Assembly (NCBI GenBank): GCA_014529385.2
Contig: CM043969.1
Location: 17,243,446 to 17,307,445 of the forward strand
DNA from: Adiantum capillus-veneris
Lineage: Eukaryota > Streptophyta > Polypodiopsida > Polypodiales > Pteridaceae
Direction: 5' to 3'
DNA: 64,000 nucleotides
Shown: positions 1 to 10,211 of the stretch, one piece after another
Layout: each line of letters begins with the position of its first letter
Position numbering within the stretch: the first letter of the stretch is position 1
Made by a program: the position numbers and the translations under genes
Notes under the pieces: generated by a model
Database searches by the model: none
What the model was told of the DNA's origin: nothing
The model's input: only the letters and a program-made list of their open reading frames with translations

Positions 1-91
1 ACTCTATTAGGACCTTAGAAAGACCGAAAAGTGTTGAGATTAAACGTCTAGTTAGATTAGCTAGCCCTGCCAATTTTTGAAACTGGTCTAA

Positions 92-188
92 TTAAGTGGT
101 ATCTCATGTGATTCCATTTGACTTTAAAGAAAGTGAGGAAGTTAAGTGGTATCTCATGTGATTCCCTTTCACTTTAAAGAAAGTGAGG
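92..188. repeat. 50-bp tandem duplication
   Basis: Two adjacent copies of a unit beginning ttaagtggtatctcatgtga and ending in aaagaaagtgagg start near 92 and 142. They differ at only a few positions. No gene is recognised around it. Confidence 0.8.
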
Positions 189-190
189 TT

Positions 191-494
191 GAAGAGAAAA
201 TAATTGAGGCTATGTGGAGATGAGCTGGCGATGAGAGAGGAGAGGGAAACAATGGCTGTGAGGGCAAATGTGACAAGTGGTGCTTGAGAGCGACACGGGA
301 TATCGCAGATACTGCATAACGGTAGAAAATGCACAACTCCCAGCAAAGCAAGGGTTCGGCTATTGCTTCCTGTGGAATGTTTGCAGTCGATGGGGGGCAG
401 AGGATGAGCTAGAGCTGCACTACCTAGTGGAGCTCGCGACGCACTGCAAGGGGAAGGGTGCATGGAGAAGGGACAACTTGACACGCACCTGTAG

Positions 495-530
<36 letters not shown>

Positions 531-1030
531 GGTGAGGCCAGGTAGTGGCTTTGCACACCAGACAGGTAAGGGTGGTGTAGGAGGGGTGGGATGGGATGTG
601 CGAGTGCAAGCCCCTTGGGCAATCCTTGCATTCGTGAGCCCTAATGGGCATGTGAGGGAGCTAGGTAGCAGTGAAAAGAGCAACAACATCCCCTAGCATT
701 CTGTGGTTGTTGGCTGGGCCAGGAGGATGCATGTCCTTGATAGGTCCTACACCTATCTATCATACACCTCACCCTACGAGCAGCTTGACGACAAAGGTGG
801 GATCACGACAATGGCACAAGGTGAGGAGCACACATAGAATCAGAGGCAGCACAGGAGGTGAGGAGCAATGATAGGGTGAGGCAAAGATGGAGAAATGTGT
901 TTCCCTAGTTGGCAATGATAGGGTGAGGCGAAGATCGAGTAGAAGGGCCGCTGGCACGTAGGTCAGAATGAGCTAGGCAGTGATGCTTGCAATGTTGACG
1001 GAGGACCCAGTAGGTGAGTAGCTATTAGAC
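191..1030. other. No gene recognised; (TG)n at 498-527
   Basis: This stretch has a pure TG dinucleotide run of about 15 units at 498-527. The short reading frames across it are low in complexity (His-Thr or Cys-Val repeats) and match no family I recognise. I see no tRNA, rRNA or exon structure. Confidence 0.6.
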
Positions 1031-1062
1031 GCCTCACATTTATTAGCTTAGGGAGTCCTCAG

Positions 1063-1426
1063 CACTAAAGGGCACGGAGCTTTTCATAAAGACCGAGCGG
1101 TGGGATCAATGGCAAGCAAACTAGGACGCGGCGATCAAGGCGCGTGCAACCCTTAATTTCAAGGGTAAACTAGGACAAAATATAGTAAACTTGGACAGAC
1201 GGGGAGCCTAACCAAGTTTTATTTATCATTTTATGGTTTACCCACATGTCAACGTGCCCATCGCGGGCGTAGCAGTTAGTGCATTGGGCTCTCACGACGG
1301 TGATGAAGGTTCGAGTCCCCGTGCTTGCGATGGGCGTCTATTTTTTTCCACCCTCCATTTGCCTCGAGATTCCCCCTTTCGACCCGCACTGTGGATCCCA
1401 TCTCTCTCCATCCGTGCCCTTTAGTG
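1063..1426. mobile_element. MITE-like element with CACTA-type terminal inverted repeats
   Basis: The sequence CACTAAAGGGCACGG at 1063-1077 is matched by its exact reverse complement at 1412-1426, bounding 364 bp. Termini starting CACTA are the hallmark of CMC/EnSpm elements. A 3-bp target duplication is not visible (cag on the left, ttg on the right). Outside the ends, a direct repeat of tcacatttattagcttagg lies at 1034-1052 and 1463-1481, and ggagtcct also occurs on both sides. The interior has no transposase and holds a tRNA-like segment. It could be a non-autonomous CACTA derivative or an inverted repeat of another origin. Confidence 0.5.
1263..1328 (+). pseudogene. tRNA-like sequence (tRNA pseudogene or SINE-type head)
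   Basis: A perfect B-box, GGTTCGAGTCC, lies at about 1308-1318, and an A-box-like GTAGCAGTTAGTGC lies near 1269-1282. The ends 1263-1269 and 1322-1328 pair as a 7-bp acceptor-like stem with several G-U pairs. That stem continues outward as six Watson-Crick pairs (1257-1262 with 1329-1334). The anticodon region, GGCTCTCAC, resembles plant tRNA-Glu(CUC), but the anticodon and T stems pair poorly. I therefore do not call a functional tRNA. Internal pol III promoter boxes suggest a pseudo-tRNA or a SINE head. Confidence 0.45.
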
Positions 1427-1579
1427 TTGAAGGGGAGTCCTAGAAATTTTGTAAAATTTTGGTCACATTTATTAGCTTAGGATATTTTGGCCAAGGTCAA
1501 GAATTATTGTATAATGGTAAACAAAAGGAATGATGTCAACGTAGCACATCCATGTGGTCAATTTGCTGGTGATGTATCT

Positions 1580-1667
1580 CACTAATGATTTTGTGACATT
1601 TTAAAAACTAAAATTGACAACTTCACTAATGATTTTGTGACATTTTAAAAACTAAAATTGACAGCTT
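1580..1667. repeat. 44-bp tandem duplication
   Basis: Two copies of a 44-bp unit start at 1580 and 1624 (cactaatgattttgtgacat onward) and are almost identical. Confidence 0.85.
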
Positions 1668-1741
1668 TTGTAAATGCATTTGGCCAAGCCACAAGGTCAA
1701 ATATCCTCTACAAAAGGAACAAAAAGAGAGTGTGTCTAACA

Positions 1742-1956
1742 TGTTGGGGTAAAGGCCTCTCTGCCTTGTTTGGTCGCCCATGCTATGGGTGCCCGGCCAT
1801 TGATCATTACCTTATTCTTGTACATATACCAAGAATAAAGAGCTCCTCACATAGAGGTTGACTCCACCCACACAATGATCTACTCTCTCCCTCTCCCTCT
1901 CTCCTTCTCACATGCACACACCAGGCTGCATCCGCACCGCACACACACACTCTTCA
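1742..1956 (+). repeat. 5' LTR of element G
   Basis: This 215-bp LTR starts TGTTGGGGTAAAGG and ends in CA after a pyrimidine- and CA-rich tail. The same tail (ctccacccaca through cactcttca) ends the 3' LTR. The region after aagaataaagagctcct also matches the 3' LTR. Confidence 0.85.
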
Positions 1957-1958
1957 AA

Positions 1959-1970
1959 TGGTATCAGAGC
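1959..1970 (+). promoter_or_regulatory. Primer-binding site (initiator-Met tRNA), element G
   Basis: TGGTATCAGAGC lies 2 bp after the 5' LTR. It is the complement of the 3' end of plant initiator-Met tRNA, which primes minus-strand DNA synthesis. The same 12-mer is used by elements A, B and C. Confidence 0.9.
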
Positions 1971-1989
1971 CATGATGGAAATCTGCACA

Positions 1990-2455
1990 TGTGCAGAGGC
2001 TTTTAGACAAGACATGAAAGCAAAGAGCTTGGTTTGAGCTTGTGGCGGCTATGGAAGCTTGATGGAGCTTCCTTGAGCACATCCGGACAGGAGGTGGAGC
2101 CGGATCAAGGCGGATTGAAGTGAATTGGCAAGACCAAAGCCCCAATGCGCGCAGCTCCTCTTGAGGATATGGGTTCTTGAGGATATGGGTTCTTGAGAAA
2201 TGGGATTTGCAGGGCAGATTGGGGTAAGGTCCACACATAGTCGACTGTGAGAAGGCTTTGGGAAACGCTTTGAGTAAAGCTTTGCAAAGCTTGCGGGTAG
2301 CAAGTATAGAAGCATCTCAGGCAAATCTAAATAATCAAGGTCTTGAAGATTCTTGAAGCATGGAATTTTTAATAGCGGTGAGCATTGCAAAGGGGGGAAT
2401 TGAACAGAGATGGCAACTTGGTGTAGAGTGCAGTAAGTGGTGTGTGAGGTAGTGA

Positions 2456-2491
<36 letters not shown>

Positions 2492-4740
2492 TCGACGAGT
2501 AGGAATTTTAGCTAGCGCTAGCAAATTGAAACAATGAGAGCGCAATTAAGCAACACTGGGAAGTCGACAGCAGAGCAGATTTTAACAAGCAGTCCAATTA
2601 AGTAGGAAAAAGTCCAAGGGAAATCGAGAAAATCGAACTCAAGATGGGGGTTGGATTTTGGGCAGGAAGTGAGAATCAAAACTTTTGAAATAGCACTACT
2701 GACTTCAAAATTTTGGCAAGCTCACAGCCGACATGCAAACAGGAGGTATTTAAATAATCCCTTACCAGTATATTTTCAAGTATTATATGTACCCCTTATG
2801 TATGCATTTTTCTTAAAGAACTAGCCCTTACGTATGAAAATTTTCACTTTTTGAATTAATTACCATTTATGTAAGTACATTTTTCTATAAATGCACCTAA
2901 ATATAAATTCCTTATTTTGTTCCCACGTGCTAACTTACATATTTCCTAGTGGATGCCCCGAGACAGGGAGCTATTGTTGGAGGGCTTTGTAAAGCTTGTG
3001 AGCTTGAAGGTAAGCTTGGAAGAAATTTTGAGTTTTGGTTGTCTGTATACACTCATACATAGTTGACAGAGAATCGAAAGAGAGCAAAAAAAAAAAAACT
3101 CTCCTAGAGTGTGTACACGCAATCAATATCGAGCAAGAGAGAAAGCATCGACTTCAATGATTGCAAATCTTTGGCACAAGAGCAACAAGAGAGAGAGAGT
3201 ACTTTAGGCTCTTCTTCGATGGTTGCGGCACAACACCGGTGGCTACAATTTTGGTGACACCTCATCCTCGGCAATCTCGCATTAGCTCTCGCCATCGGAG
3301 AGCTATGACATCCCTGTTGAGAGAGCTTCTCTCGAACAACATCTTCTTGACTGATTTGAGGCACCTACAACATAAGCTCTCAGATTCTAGATCTGCATTG
3401 GTTTCGACACCGGGTTTCGACACTGATTTGGTGGTTTTTTGGCTTTGGTGTTCTTCTTGGCATCTGCGACTCGGCATTGGCAGCTACACCCTTGGCAAGC
3501 GCTTTTGTCCAATGGTGGAAGGAGACATCAACCTTCTTTTGTCGGCTTTGACATAGCGAGAGCGAGAAAGAGCAGTTGGGCTCTCCTCTAGTGTAGCTTC
3601 AACAATGAATTTCCTCCCATGCCTATTTCGGAGAAGATCTGCTCCGACCGACATCCCTCAAAGTCCTAGCCTTGATCTAGCATTATAGCTTCGACCACCC
3701 CCATTTTTCCTGCTTCAGTGATACACTTCAACCCATAGCGGCTTGTGTTTTGCGCTTGGATTCTAGTCGATGCGTTTTTTCGACCGATGAGGTAGTGCGT
3801 CAAATTCTTGATCATTTTGTTCACAATTTGCACTTTTTTGAAGTGCAGACATATATGATCGTGTGGGGTATTCCACAGAGAAGTTTTAGAATGGTTTTGT
3901 GTAGTTCATACTATGTATACATTTATGGATATAGCTTGAGCTTATGCGTATAGCTCACAGGTACCAGGTTCAGAGGTGTACAATGCTTTTGGACATGTAA
4001 ATGTCCATAGAGCCACTCATTCAGGAGTGAGCCAGTTTGCCAGGGTTTGGGCAGTGCATATATACCATTTGTGGATCTGTTTATTGAGACACTGAGCATC
4101 TACCTATGCTTTATGTGGCATGGTAGATTTTTTGAGGTTTCACTCAATTTGCAAGGGAAACTCTTTCATATTTTTCCCAAATTCTCACCATGTTCTATGT
4201 GTGTTTGCAGTTATACTCTTTGATGGTTTAGTGGTTGACTTTGACTCCCACTTTAACATCAATTGAGTGTTCACTCTCACTTTTGACAGGTTTGTTAGCT
4301 TAGACACAATTTAGTGTTTGTGTACCCACTCTCGCAGGAGTGAGGATTGCATATGCTTGTGTGGCTATAAATTGTGGAAGTCATAGATTTCACACATACT
4401 TTGGAATTTTTTGCAAGTAGTTTCTCTTGTGGAGCTTTTTGAGCTAGTTTGCTCACTACTTGTGTATATGGTTATGCGCTTTACACTCAGTTGAGCTGTT
4501 TGTCCCACATTGTGTGCTTGCAGATAGTAAATTGTGGAGCTGATTTTATGCATATGTGAGCATCAATTGGATGCCTTTGATCATGGTTTCCATGATTGTG
4601 TAGTGGTTGAGTGATCTCCCACTTTGTTGCCAGTTTGACATGGTTTATGGTAGAGATCGTACTTGACGTTTTACTCAGTTTACAGGGGAGACTCTACCAG
4701 ATTTATCCTAGGTTTTATCACCATAGTTTGGTTTCTTGAC
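1990..4740 (+). other. Decayed leader and gag region of element G
   Basis: No convincing gag N-terminus can be read here. An open frame at 3161-3556 (131 codons, plus) matches nothing I recognise and may be chance or a scrambled coding remnant. The stretch is internal to element G, so host genes are not expected. Confidence 0.4.
2459..2490. repeat. (CA)n microsatellite
   Basis: About 16 uninterrupted CA units lie in the untranslated leader of element G. Confidence 0.95.
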
Positions 4741-4748
4741 ATTCACTT

Positions 4749-5003
4749 ATGGTTGCAAACATGTGTGATAGTTTAGAGTCTACAGTGATGACTCATGAGA
4801 GACGACAATCTCGTAGCTTTCAATACATGGGATGTTGGCATTGTGGTCACACATGGCACATGAGACGCCGTTGTTTTAGACATATGAGGCAGCAGTGGAG
4901 ATCTATAAGTGATACACATGAGGTTTTGACACATGCTAGAGAAGTGGCTTCATATGCTAGTGATGATGATGTCACATTTTCCTTTAGTGTTCCTCCTGAT
5001 TAA
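4749..5003 (+). pseudogene. gag C-terminal remnant with CCHC zinc knuckle (element G)
   Basis: The reading frame contains CWHCGHTWHMRRRC (bases 4833-4874), a good CX2CX4HX4C nucleic-acid-binding knuckle, preceded by a basic patch and followed by an acidic linker. This is the expected end of a copia gag. In the family this protein packages the element RNA in cytoplasmic particles. No upstream gag domain is continuous with it, and the frame ends in TAA before the protease region. The call rests on the knuckle, the position within an LTR-bounded copia element and the protease remnant downstream. Confidence 0.6.
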
Positions 5004-5074
5004 ATGTCTTTGAGAGGTGACACTTCTCCACATTGATTGCTAGATGAGGATGCAGTCTTCTATGTCACACCACA

Positions 5075-5426
5075 TCGTGATTGATTTAGCACCTTCTCTA
5101 GTGGGAGATTTGGTTTTCTACACTTGGTCGATGGTTTGGCACTTGACATTGCAGGTGTAGAAGATGTTTTCTTGTCATTGCCTAGTGGTGCATCATATAC
5201 GCTACGACATGTGCGCTATGTTCCTCAGTTGAGACATAGCTTGATCTCAGTGAGACAGTTAGCAGATTTTGGGTGTCATACACTACTTAGAGAGCAGTCT
5301 TTCCAGATGCATTGCAGATCATTAGTGATTTCCAAAGGAGCCCGCAATGGCTTGGTATATTCTATGCATGTGTTTGAGGTTCAAGACAACATAGTCTTGA
5401 TTTTGTTGTTGGCATGCTTTGAGTGA
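5075..5426 (+). pseudogene. copia protease region remnant (element G)
   Basis: The frame reads FYVTPHRD, then LPSGASYTLRHVRYVPQL, then HSLISVRQLADFGCH. This is the conserved block that follows the catalytic DSGA of copia aspartic proteases and leads into the integrase. The catalytic triad itself has decayed: LDEDA stands where LDSGA is expected just before FYVTPHR. A stop lies inside the PHRD-F stretch near 5083. No GAG-pre-integrase HHCC motif or DDE core follows, and the next 1.5 kb has only short unidentified frames. The protein would have been inactive. Confidence 0.65.
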
Positions 5427-5429
5427 GAG

Positions 5430-7010
5430 ATGAGGCGTGTCTCCTTCGTGTGTGAGCTCCACCATGCTCACAAGATAGAGCATTCAGTTGTGCAAGATGT
5501 GCCAATAGACTTTATAGAGACAGAGCTAGCGTGATAGTGCTCTAGTGAGACACAACATGTGCTATCATAATTTGTGCAGGCAGAGGTAGAGCAAACTTGA
5601 TCCCTAGAGATACAGGTAGAGATAACAAACATGGGGTTCTTTGATATGCTCATGCTAGAGGCTGATGAGTTACTGCTAGGATGCATAGTTTCGCCTATGG
5701 GTGAGAGGGACATAGCCATCTCAGTGTCTGCATTGACACATCCATATGCCACGAGTAGTCTTGATGATTTAGTACATCCAGGTTTGCACATATTTTATCA
5801 GCGTTCGAGTGTCTCATGTACGACCTACTATTGTCAACGCCCAACCTAGCAGCTAGAGTGGGAGCATTTGCAATAGGGATTGTCAGTTATACGATGACTG
5901 ACACTAGCATGATGCATAATAGAGTTTTGTAGACCATACAAAGTTTTCTACGGGATTTGCATGCAGGCTCTAGCATGGATATGCGCACTCGCCTATCACT
6001 AAAGCCGATACAACTGCATGTAGATTGATTGAGGGTCGAGCGAGACAATGGGCATAGGTTGAGATAGTCTCTCACCTATTTTCTTGTACATACTAGTAGT
6101 TTAGCCAGTAGAATCCACTTATCGGCACATTAGTCTTTAATTTAACACTAGATTGGTAACAAGACACTTTTATGTCCTGTTAACCAAGCAATTTCTTAGA
6201 ATTATTGTAGGACATGCTAATTTAGTTTTTGAATGTTTGATACCCACAAAAATAGCTTATGAACTGAATTTTTTTTTTCAGGCTATTGATTTTGGCTCTA
6301 ACATTGTGTTTGACAAGGATTTTTCAACCTAAATTGTCCCAAAAAACGTGTGCTTTTCATTTTCCATTTTCCATAAAATTGACCATAGACCACCCTAGAA
6401 CGCCTCTAAGTGGCTTCTAGGGTGTTGCATAATTAGTCTTTGCCATTCTAAAGGTTTTATAATGCTTCTAGGGCATGCCAAGTGAATATATTCAAAGTTA
6501 ATTTTTGATAGATATTGGGTGTCAATATGAGGGTGAAGTACCGAGCTATATCAATAGATAGGTTATATAGTGCAGAATATGGGTGTGGGCAAGCAAACAC
6601 AGAGGATAGGTCGACATAATGAAAAAAATGCCACTTTTTTGTATCTAATTCTACACATAGTTTAAGAATTTTTGTGGTTATAGCATATTAAGACTAGGAA
6701 CCCATTGAAATTCATGAGAGAAATAGGTTTGTAGCATGAATAATTTTATATATGGTGTGCCATGGGGGTAACCGTGAAAGTATGTTGTTTTTGGTAAAAT
6801 GCACCAGTACCTTGGGTTTGGAAGCTTGTCATGACCAAGAAATCAAGAGATATGCATGTTACTTATTTTTCAAAACTGGAATGGGTTCTTAGTTTGAAGC
6901 TCATGTAAGGAATTTTGAAAATTCACACATATACTATGAGTATTGAATTTTTCCCTAAAAGGACACTTTTATGTCCTGGTAGGTTACCAAACTAGTGTTA
7001 AGTGGGAGAT
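5430..7010 (+). other. Non-coding 3' interior of element G
   Basis: Short frames at 5631-5849 and elsewhere match no retroelement domain. I see no RT (YVDD) or RNase H motif. The stretch ends in the polypurine tract that abuts the 3' LTR at 7011. Confidence 0.5.
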
Positions 7011-7153
7011 TGTTGGCCAATAATAAGGAGCTCCTCATGTAGAGGTTGGCTCCACCCACAAAGAGGTCTACTCTTTCCCTCTCCCTCTCCCCTTCTCACA
7101 TGCACATACCGCACCGCGTACGTATGCATCCACACACACACACACACTCTTCA
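7011..7153 (+). repeat. 3' LTR of element G, internally deleted
   Basis: It starts TGTTGG directly after a polypurine tract and ends actcttca before the target duplication. Compared with the 5' LTR it lacks about 72 bp between TGTTGG and aataa(a/g)gagctcct. Because reverse transcription makes both LTRs from one template, the deletion is probably post-insertional. Confidence 0.85.
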
Positions 7154-7787
7154 TAACACGAGGTTGTTCATTGTATATAGCACTACTGTATCACGTGCAT
7201 TCAAGGGGTGATATGAAATCCCTTATATACCTACAAGTTTTTCAAGATTATAATACCCTACTCAATCTAGATATTATAGTTTTTAAGTTCCTTTAATTAA
7301 TGATTCCCCTCAATTGTAAGGTTTCCAGTTTCCAAAACCTTAAAGATTGTACAAAGCTTGCAAAATTTAATGGAAAACCACTGTGGAAGGATTTCAACCA
7401 CGGCTAATCTTGGTATTTTTGGAATCATAAGCAAAGCTTTACTATGTTTAGTAATTTTCAGAATCTGAATCCGATAAAAACTAGAAAAGTTATAGACCCT
7501 GGAAGATTACAATAGGAATTCAATTAGTAATGAAAATTGGATGGTTTCAGTAATTATCATTAACAAGGACTTTTTACACTAAGGTTCTAGAATTAACTGG
7601 AAATTCCAATTTTCATCATTAGAATCTGAAAAAATCAACCAAAGTAAATTCTGGAAGGTATGGGGGATGTGTGGAAGTTGGAGGAACCTGCCAAGGACAG
7701 AGATAGCAGCAGATGGCGCAAATTGCAAGCTAGGGGGCTGCTTGGAGTGTAGGAACTTGCCAGAAGCTGCCCGGTGCCCAGAAAAGC

Positions 7788-7796
7788 TATAAAAGG
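7788..7796 (+). promoter_or_regulatory. TATA box in LTR of element C
   Basis: TATAAAAGG sits in a GC-richer stretch and is followed about 45 bp later by a (CT)n initiator-like tract. It is a plausible pol II core promoter. A second TATA-like site, TATAAATAAGG, lies near 10,648 in the same LTR. The 3' LTR has lost both. Confidence 0.55.
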
Positions 7797-8109
7797 ACCC
7801 CCTTCTCTTCATAATTTCTTAGACTCGGAGCCTTGATACTCTCTCTCTCTCTCATCTATAGAGAACACTACGCAGAAATCATTAGAGATTAATCTCTAGT
7901 TGATTAACCTAAACGATAATTAGTCTAATCCTTCTTAATTAGCAAGGTTAGATTAAGCTATTTTGTTAATAAATCAAAGATTAGACCTATGTATACTCAT
8001 AAACCCTCTCTTAATTAATTACTCTCTGTTGATTTTTGTAATTAAGCTTGGTAATGTTAAGCTAATTAATTATCCTATCATATTAGGGCTGAAATTAGCC
8101 AAATCAACC

Positions 8110-9720
8110 ATGAATTAATGGGAAATATATTAATTAAGCTAGATTAAGTTAAATTAATTATCAGAGATGCATTTGACTTTGAGTAATTAATTAAGCTGAA
8201 TTACACTGTTTTTTAGAGAAAATTAAAGGGGAAAATAATCAAATTGATCTCAAATGCTGTGAGTTATTTATCAGTGGTTATTTAGGTGTTAAGGAACCTG
8301 TGATAATTAGGAGAAGCTCAGCTAATTAATTTAGCTAATTACTTTAGTAGAAATACTATGTTTTAAGGACAAATTAAATAGGGGAAATTAGTAAATTCCT
8401 TTTAAATGTTGTAAGTTATTTATCAGTGGTAGATTAGCTGTTAAAGAACCGGTGATAATTAGAAGAATATCAGATAATTAATTTAGCTAATTACTTTAGC
8501 AAAAATACTATGTTTTTAGGACAAGTTAAATAAGGGAAATTAGTAAATTGATTTCAAATACTGTAAGTTATTTATTAGTGGTTAATTAGGTGGTAAGAAA
8601 CCCGTGATATTTAGGAGAAGCTCAGATAATTAATTTAGCTAATTACTTTAGTAGAAATACTATGTGTTTATGACAAATTATATAGGGGAAATTATTAAAC
8701 TAATTTCAAATGCTGTGAGTTATTTATTAGTGGTTGATTAGGTGTTAATAAACCCATGATAACTAGGAGAAGCTCACATACTTAATTTAAATAATTACTT
8801 TAGCAGAAATACTCTTTTTTTTGACAAATTAAATAGGGGAAATTAGTAAATTAATTTCAAATGATGTGAGTTATTTATTAGTGGTGAATTAGGTGTTAAC
8901 AAACTCATGATAATTAGAAGAAGCTCAGATAATTAACTTATCTAATTACTTTAGCATAAATACTCTGTTTTTAGGACAAATTAAATAGGGGAAATTAGTA
9001 AAATGAGTTTAAATGCTATGAGTTATTTATCAGGGGTTAATTAGGTGTTACAAAACCTGTGATAATTAGGAGAAGCTTGGTTAACTAATTTATCTAATTA
9101 AATTAGCAAAAATACTCTGCTTTTAAGATGAATTAAATAGGGGAAATTAGTAAAATGAGTTCAAATGCTGTGAGTTATTTATCAGGGGTTAATTAGGTGT
9201 TAAAAAACTCGTGATAATTAGGAGAAGCTCAGATAATAAATTTATGTAATTATTTATTAGAAATACTCTGCTTTTAAGACAAATTAAATAGGAGAAATTA
9301 GTAAATTGATTTCAAATGCTTTGAGTTATTTTTTAGTGGTTAATTAGATGTTAAGTAACCCGTAATAATTAGAGAAGCTCAGATAATTATTTCATCTAAT
9401 TACTTTAGCAGAAATACTCTATTTTTTGGACAATTTAAATAGGGAAACTTAGTAAATAGATTCAAATTGAATTGAGCTATATATTAGATGTTAATTAGAT
9501 GTTAGGAAACCTATGATAATTAAGAAAATCTCAAATAATTAATTTACCTAATTACTTTAATAGAAATACTCTATTTTTTGGACAATTTAAATAAGAGAAA
9601 TTAGCAAATAAGCTCAAATTGAATTGAGTTATTTAGCAGAGGTTAATTAGAACTAAATATCCTAGTAAAATTACATTATTTTTAGGAAAAAATAAAAGGG
9701 GAAATATAGTAAATTAACCC
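8110..9720 (+). repeat. 152-bp tandem array inside the LTR, about 10 units
   Basis: The landmark gagttattta or a close variant recurs at about 8261, 8412, 8564, 8717, 8868, 9020, 9172, 9323, 9474 and 9626, a period of 151-153 bp. Each unit also has an AATTAATTTAGCTAATTA-like segment and an aaataggggaaattagtaaa segment. Units are AT-rich and about 80-90% alike by eye, with the last two most diverged. No protein is encoded. Confidence 0.9.
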
Positions 9721-10089
9721 AAAAACCTTTGATATCAATATCAGAGGAAGAACACACCTTGAGGAATACATGATATATATCCCAACCTTAGATAAATAGT
9801 TTAGGTATGTATATTCAATAAAAATCACCAATTCTTGTATAAAATGGACAGGAGAAATTAGGAGATGAATTTATCTAATTGCCAAATAAATACCCGAGGT
9901 CCAAAATCATTATTGAAGAGTGAGAAAAATTACTTATAGCATAGATAAGTTATAGAAGGAATATCTCATCAAATTGACTATTAAAGATACCTATTTATTC
10001 CAAAAATCCTTTATTTTGGGTAAACAAGGAAAAAGAAGACTAATCGATTAAGCTTCTAATGGATTAAGTCTTTTTATAAGGCTGCCGAC

Positions 10090-10211
10090 ATGACTCCCAA
10101 GAGAACCAGGGAAACAAAGCAACTAATGACCATGAAGCAAGGCCTAGCCATAGGCCAACAGAGGAGACTCTACGGGTACCTGCCCCACAGCACATGGACG
10201 AGCAGTCCCAG
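10090..10211 (+). CDS. Putative LTR-encoded short leader exon (element C)
   Basis: An ATG in the LTR opens MTPKRTRETKQ and runs 122 nt to CAG|GTGAAT, a good splice-donor context. Element D has the homologous frame at 53090-53230 beginning MAPVKRTR and ending at GAG|GTAGGT. The two also share the later DNA motif catggacga(a/g)ca, but in different frames, so the C copy probably carries an indel. The frame lies downstream of the LTR TATA box, so a transcript from it could splice to gag near 12,212 or 12,239. Splicing is inference. Confidence 0.4.

Larger units (their letters stand above)
1742..7153 (+). mobile_element. Element G: Ty1/copia LTR retrotransposon, non-autonomous or decayed
   Basis: This is a complete LTR-to-LTR insertion flanked by the 5-bp target duplication taaca (1737-1741 and 7154-7158). 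A primer-binding site complementary to initiator-Met tRNA follows the 5' LTR, and a polypurine tract (gtgggaga) precedes the 3' LTR. Inside I find a gag zinc knuckle and the C-terminal part of a copia protease region, but no integrase or reverse transcriptase motifs between 5.5 and 7.0 kb. It is therefore either a deletion derivative or an element that depended on another copia element. A (CA)16 run lies at 2459-2490. The 3' LTR has its own internal deletion. Confidence 0.85.

Noticed and set aside
104-696. Overlapping frames of up to 175 codons at the left edge
   Set aside because: They span the TG microsatellite, giving His-Thr and Cys-Val runs, and occur on both strands without any family signature.
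1263-1328. Functional tRNA-Glu gene
   Set aside because: The anticodon and T stems do not pair well and the length is 66 nt, so only the promoter boxes and outer stem are supported.
8110-9720. Regular repeats resembling a CRISPR array
   Set aside because: The whole 152-bp unit is repeated rather than short identical repeats with unique spacers, there are no cas genes, and the context is a plant retrotransposon LTR.
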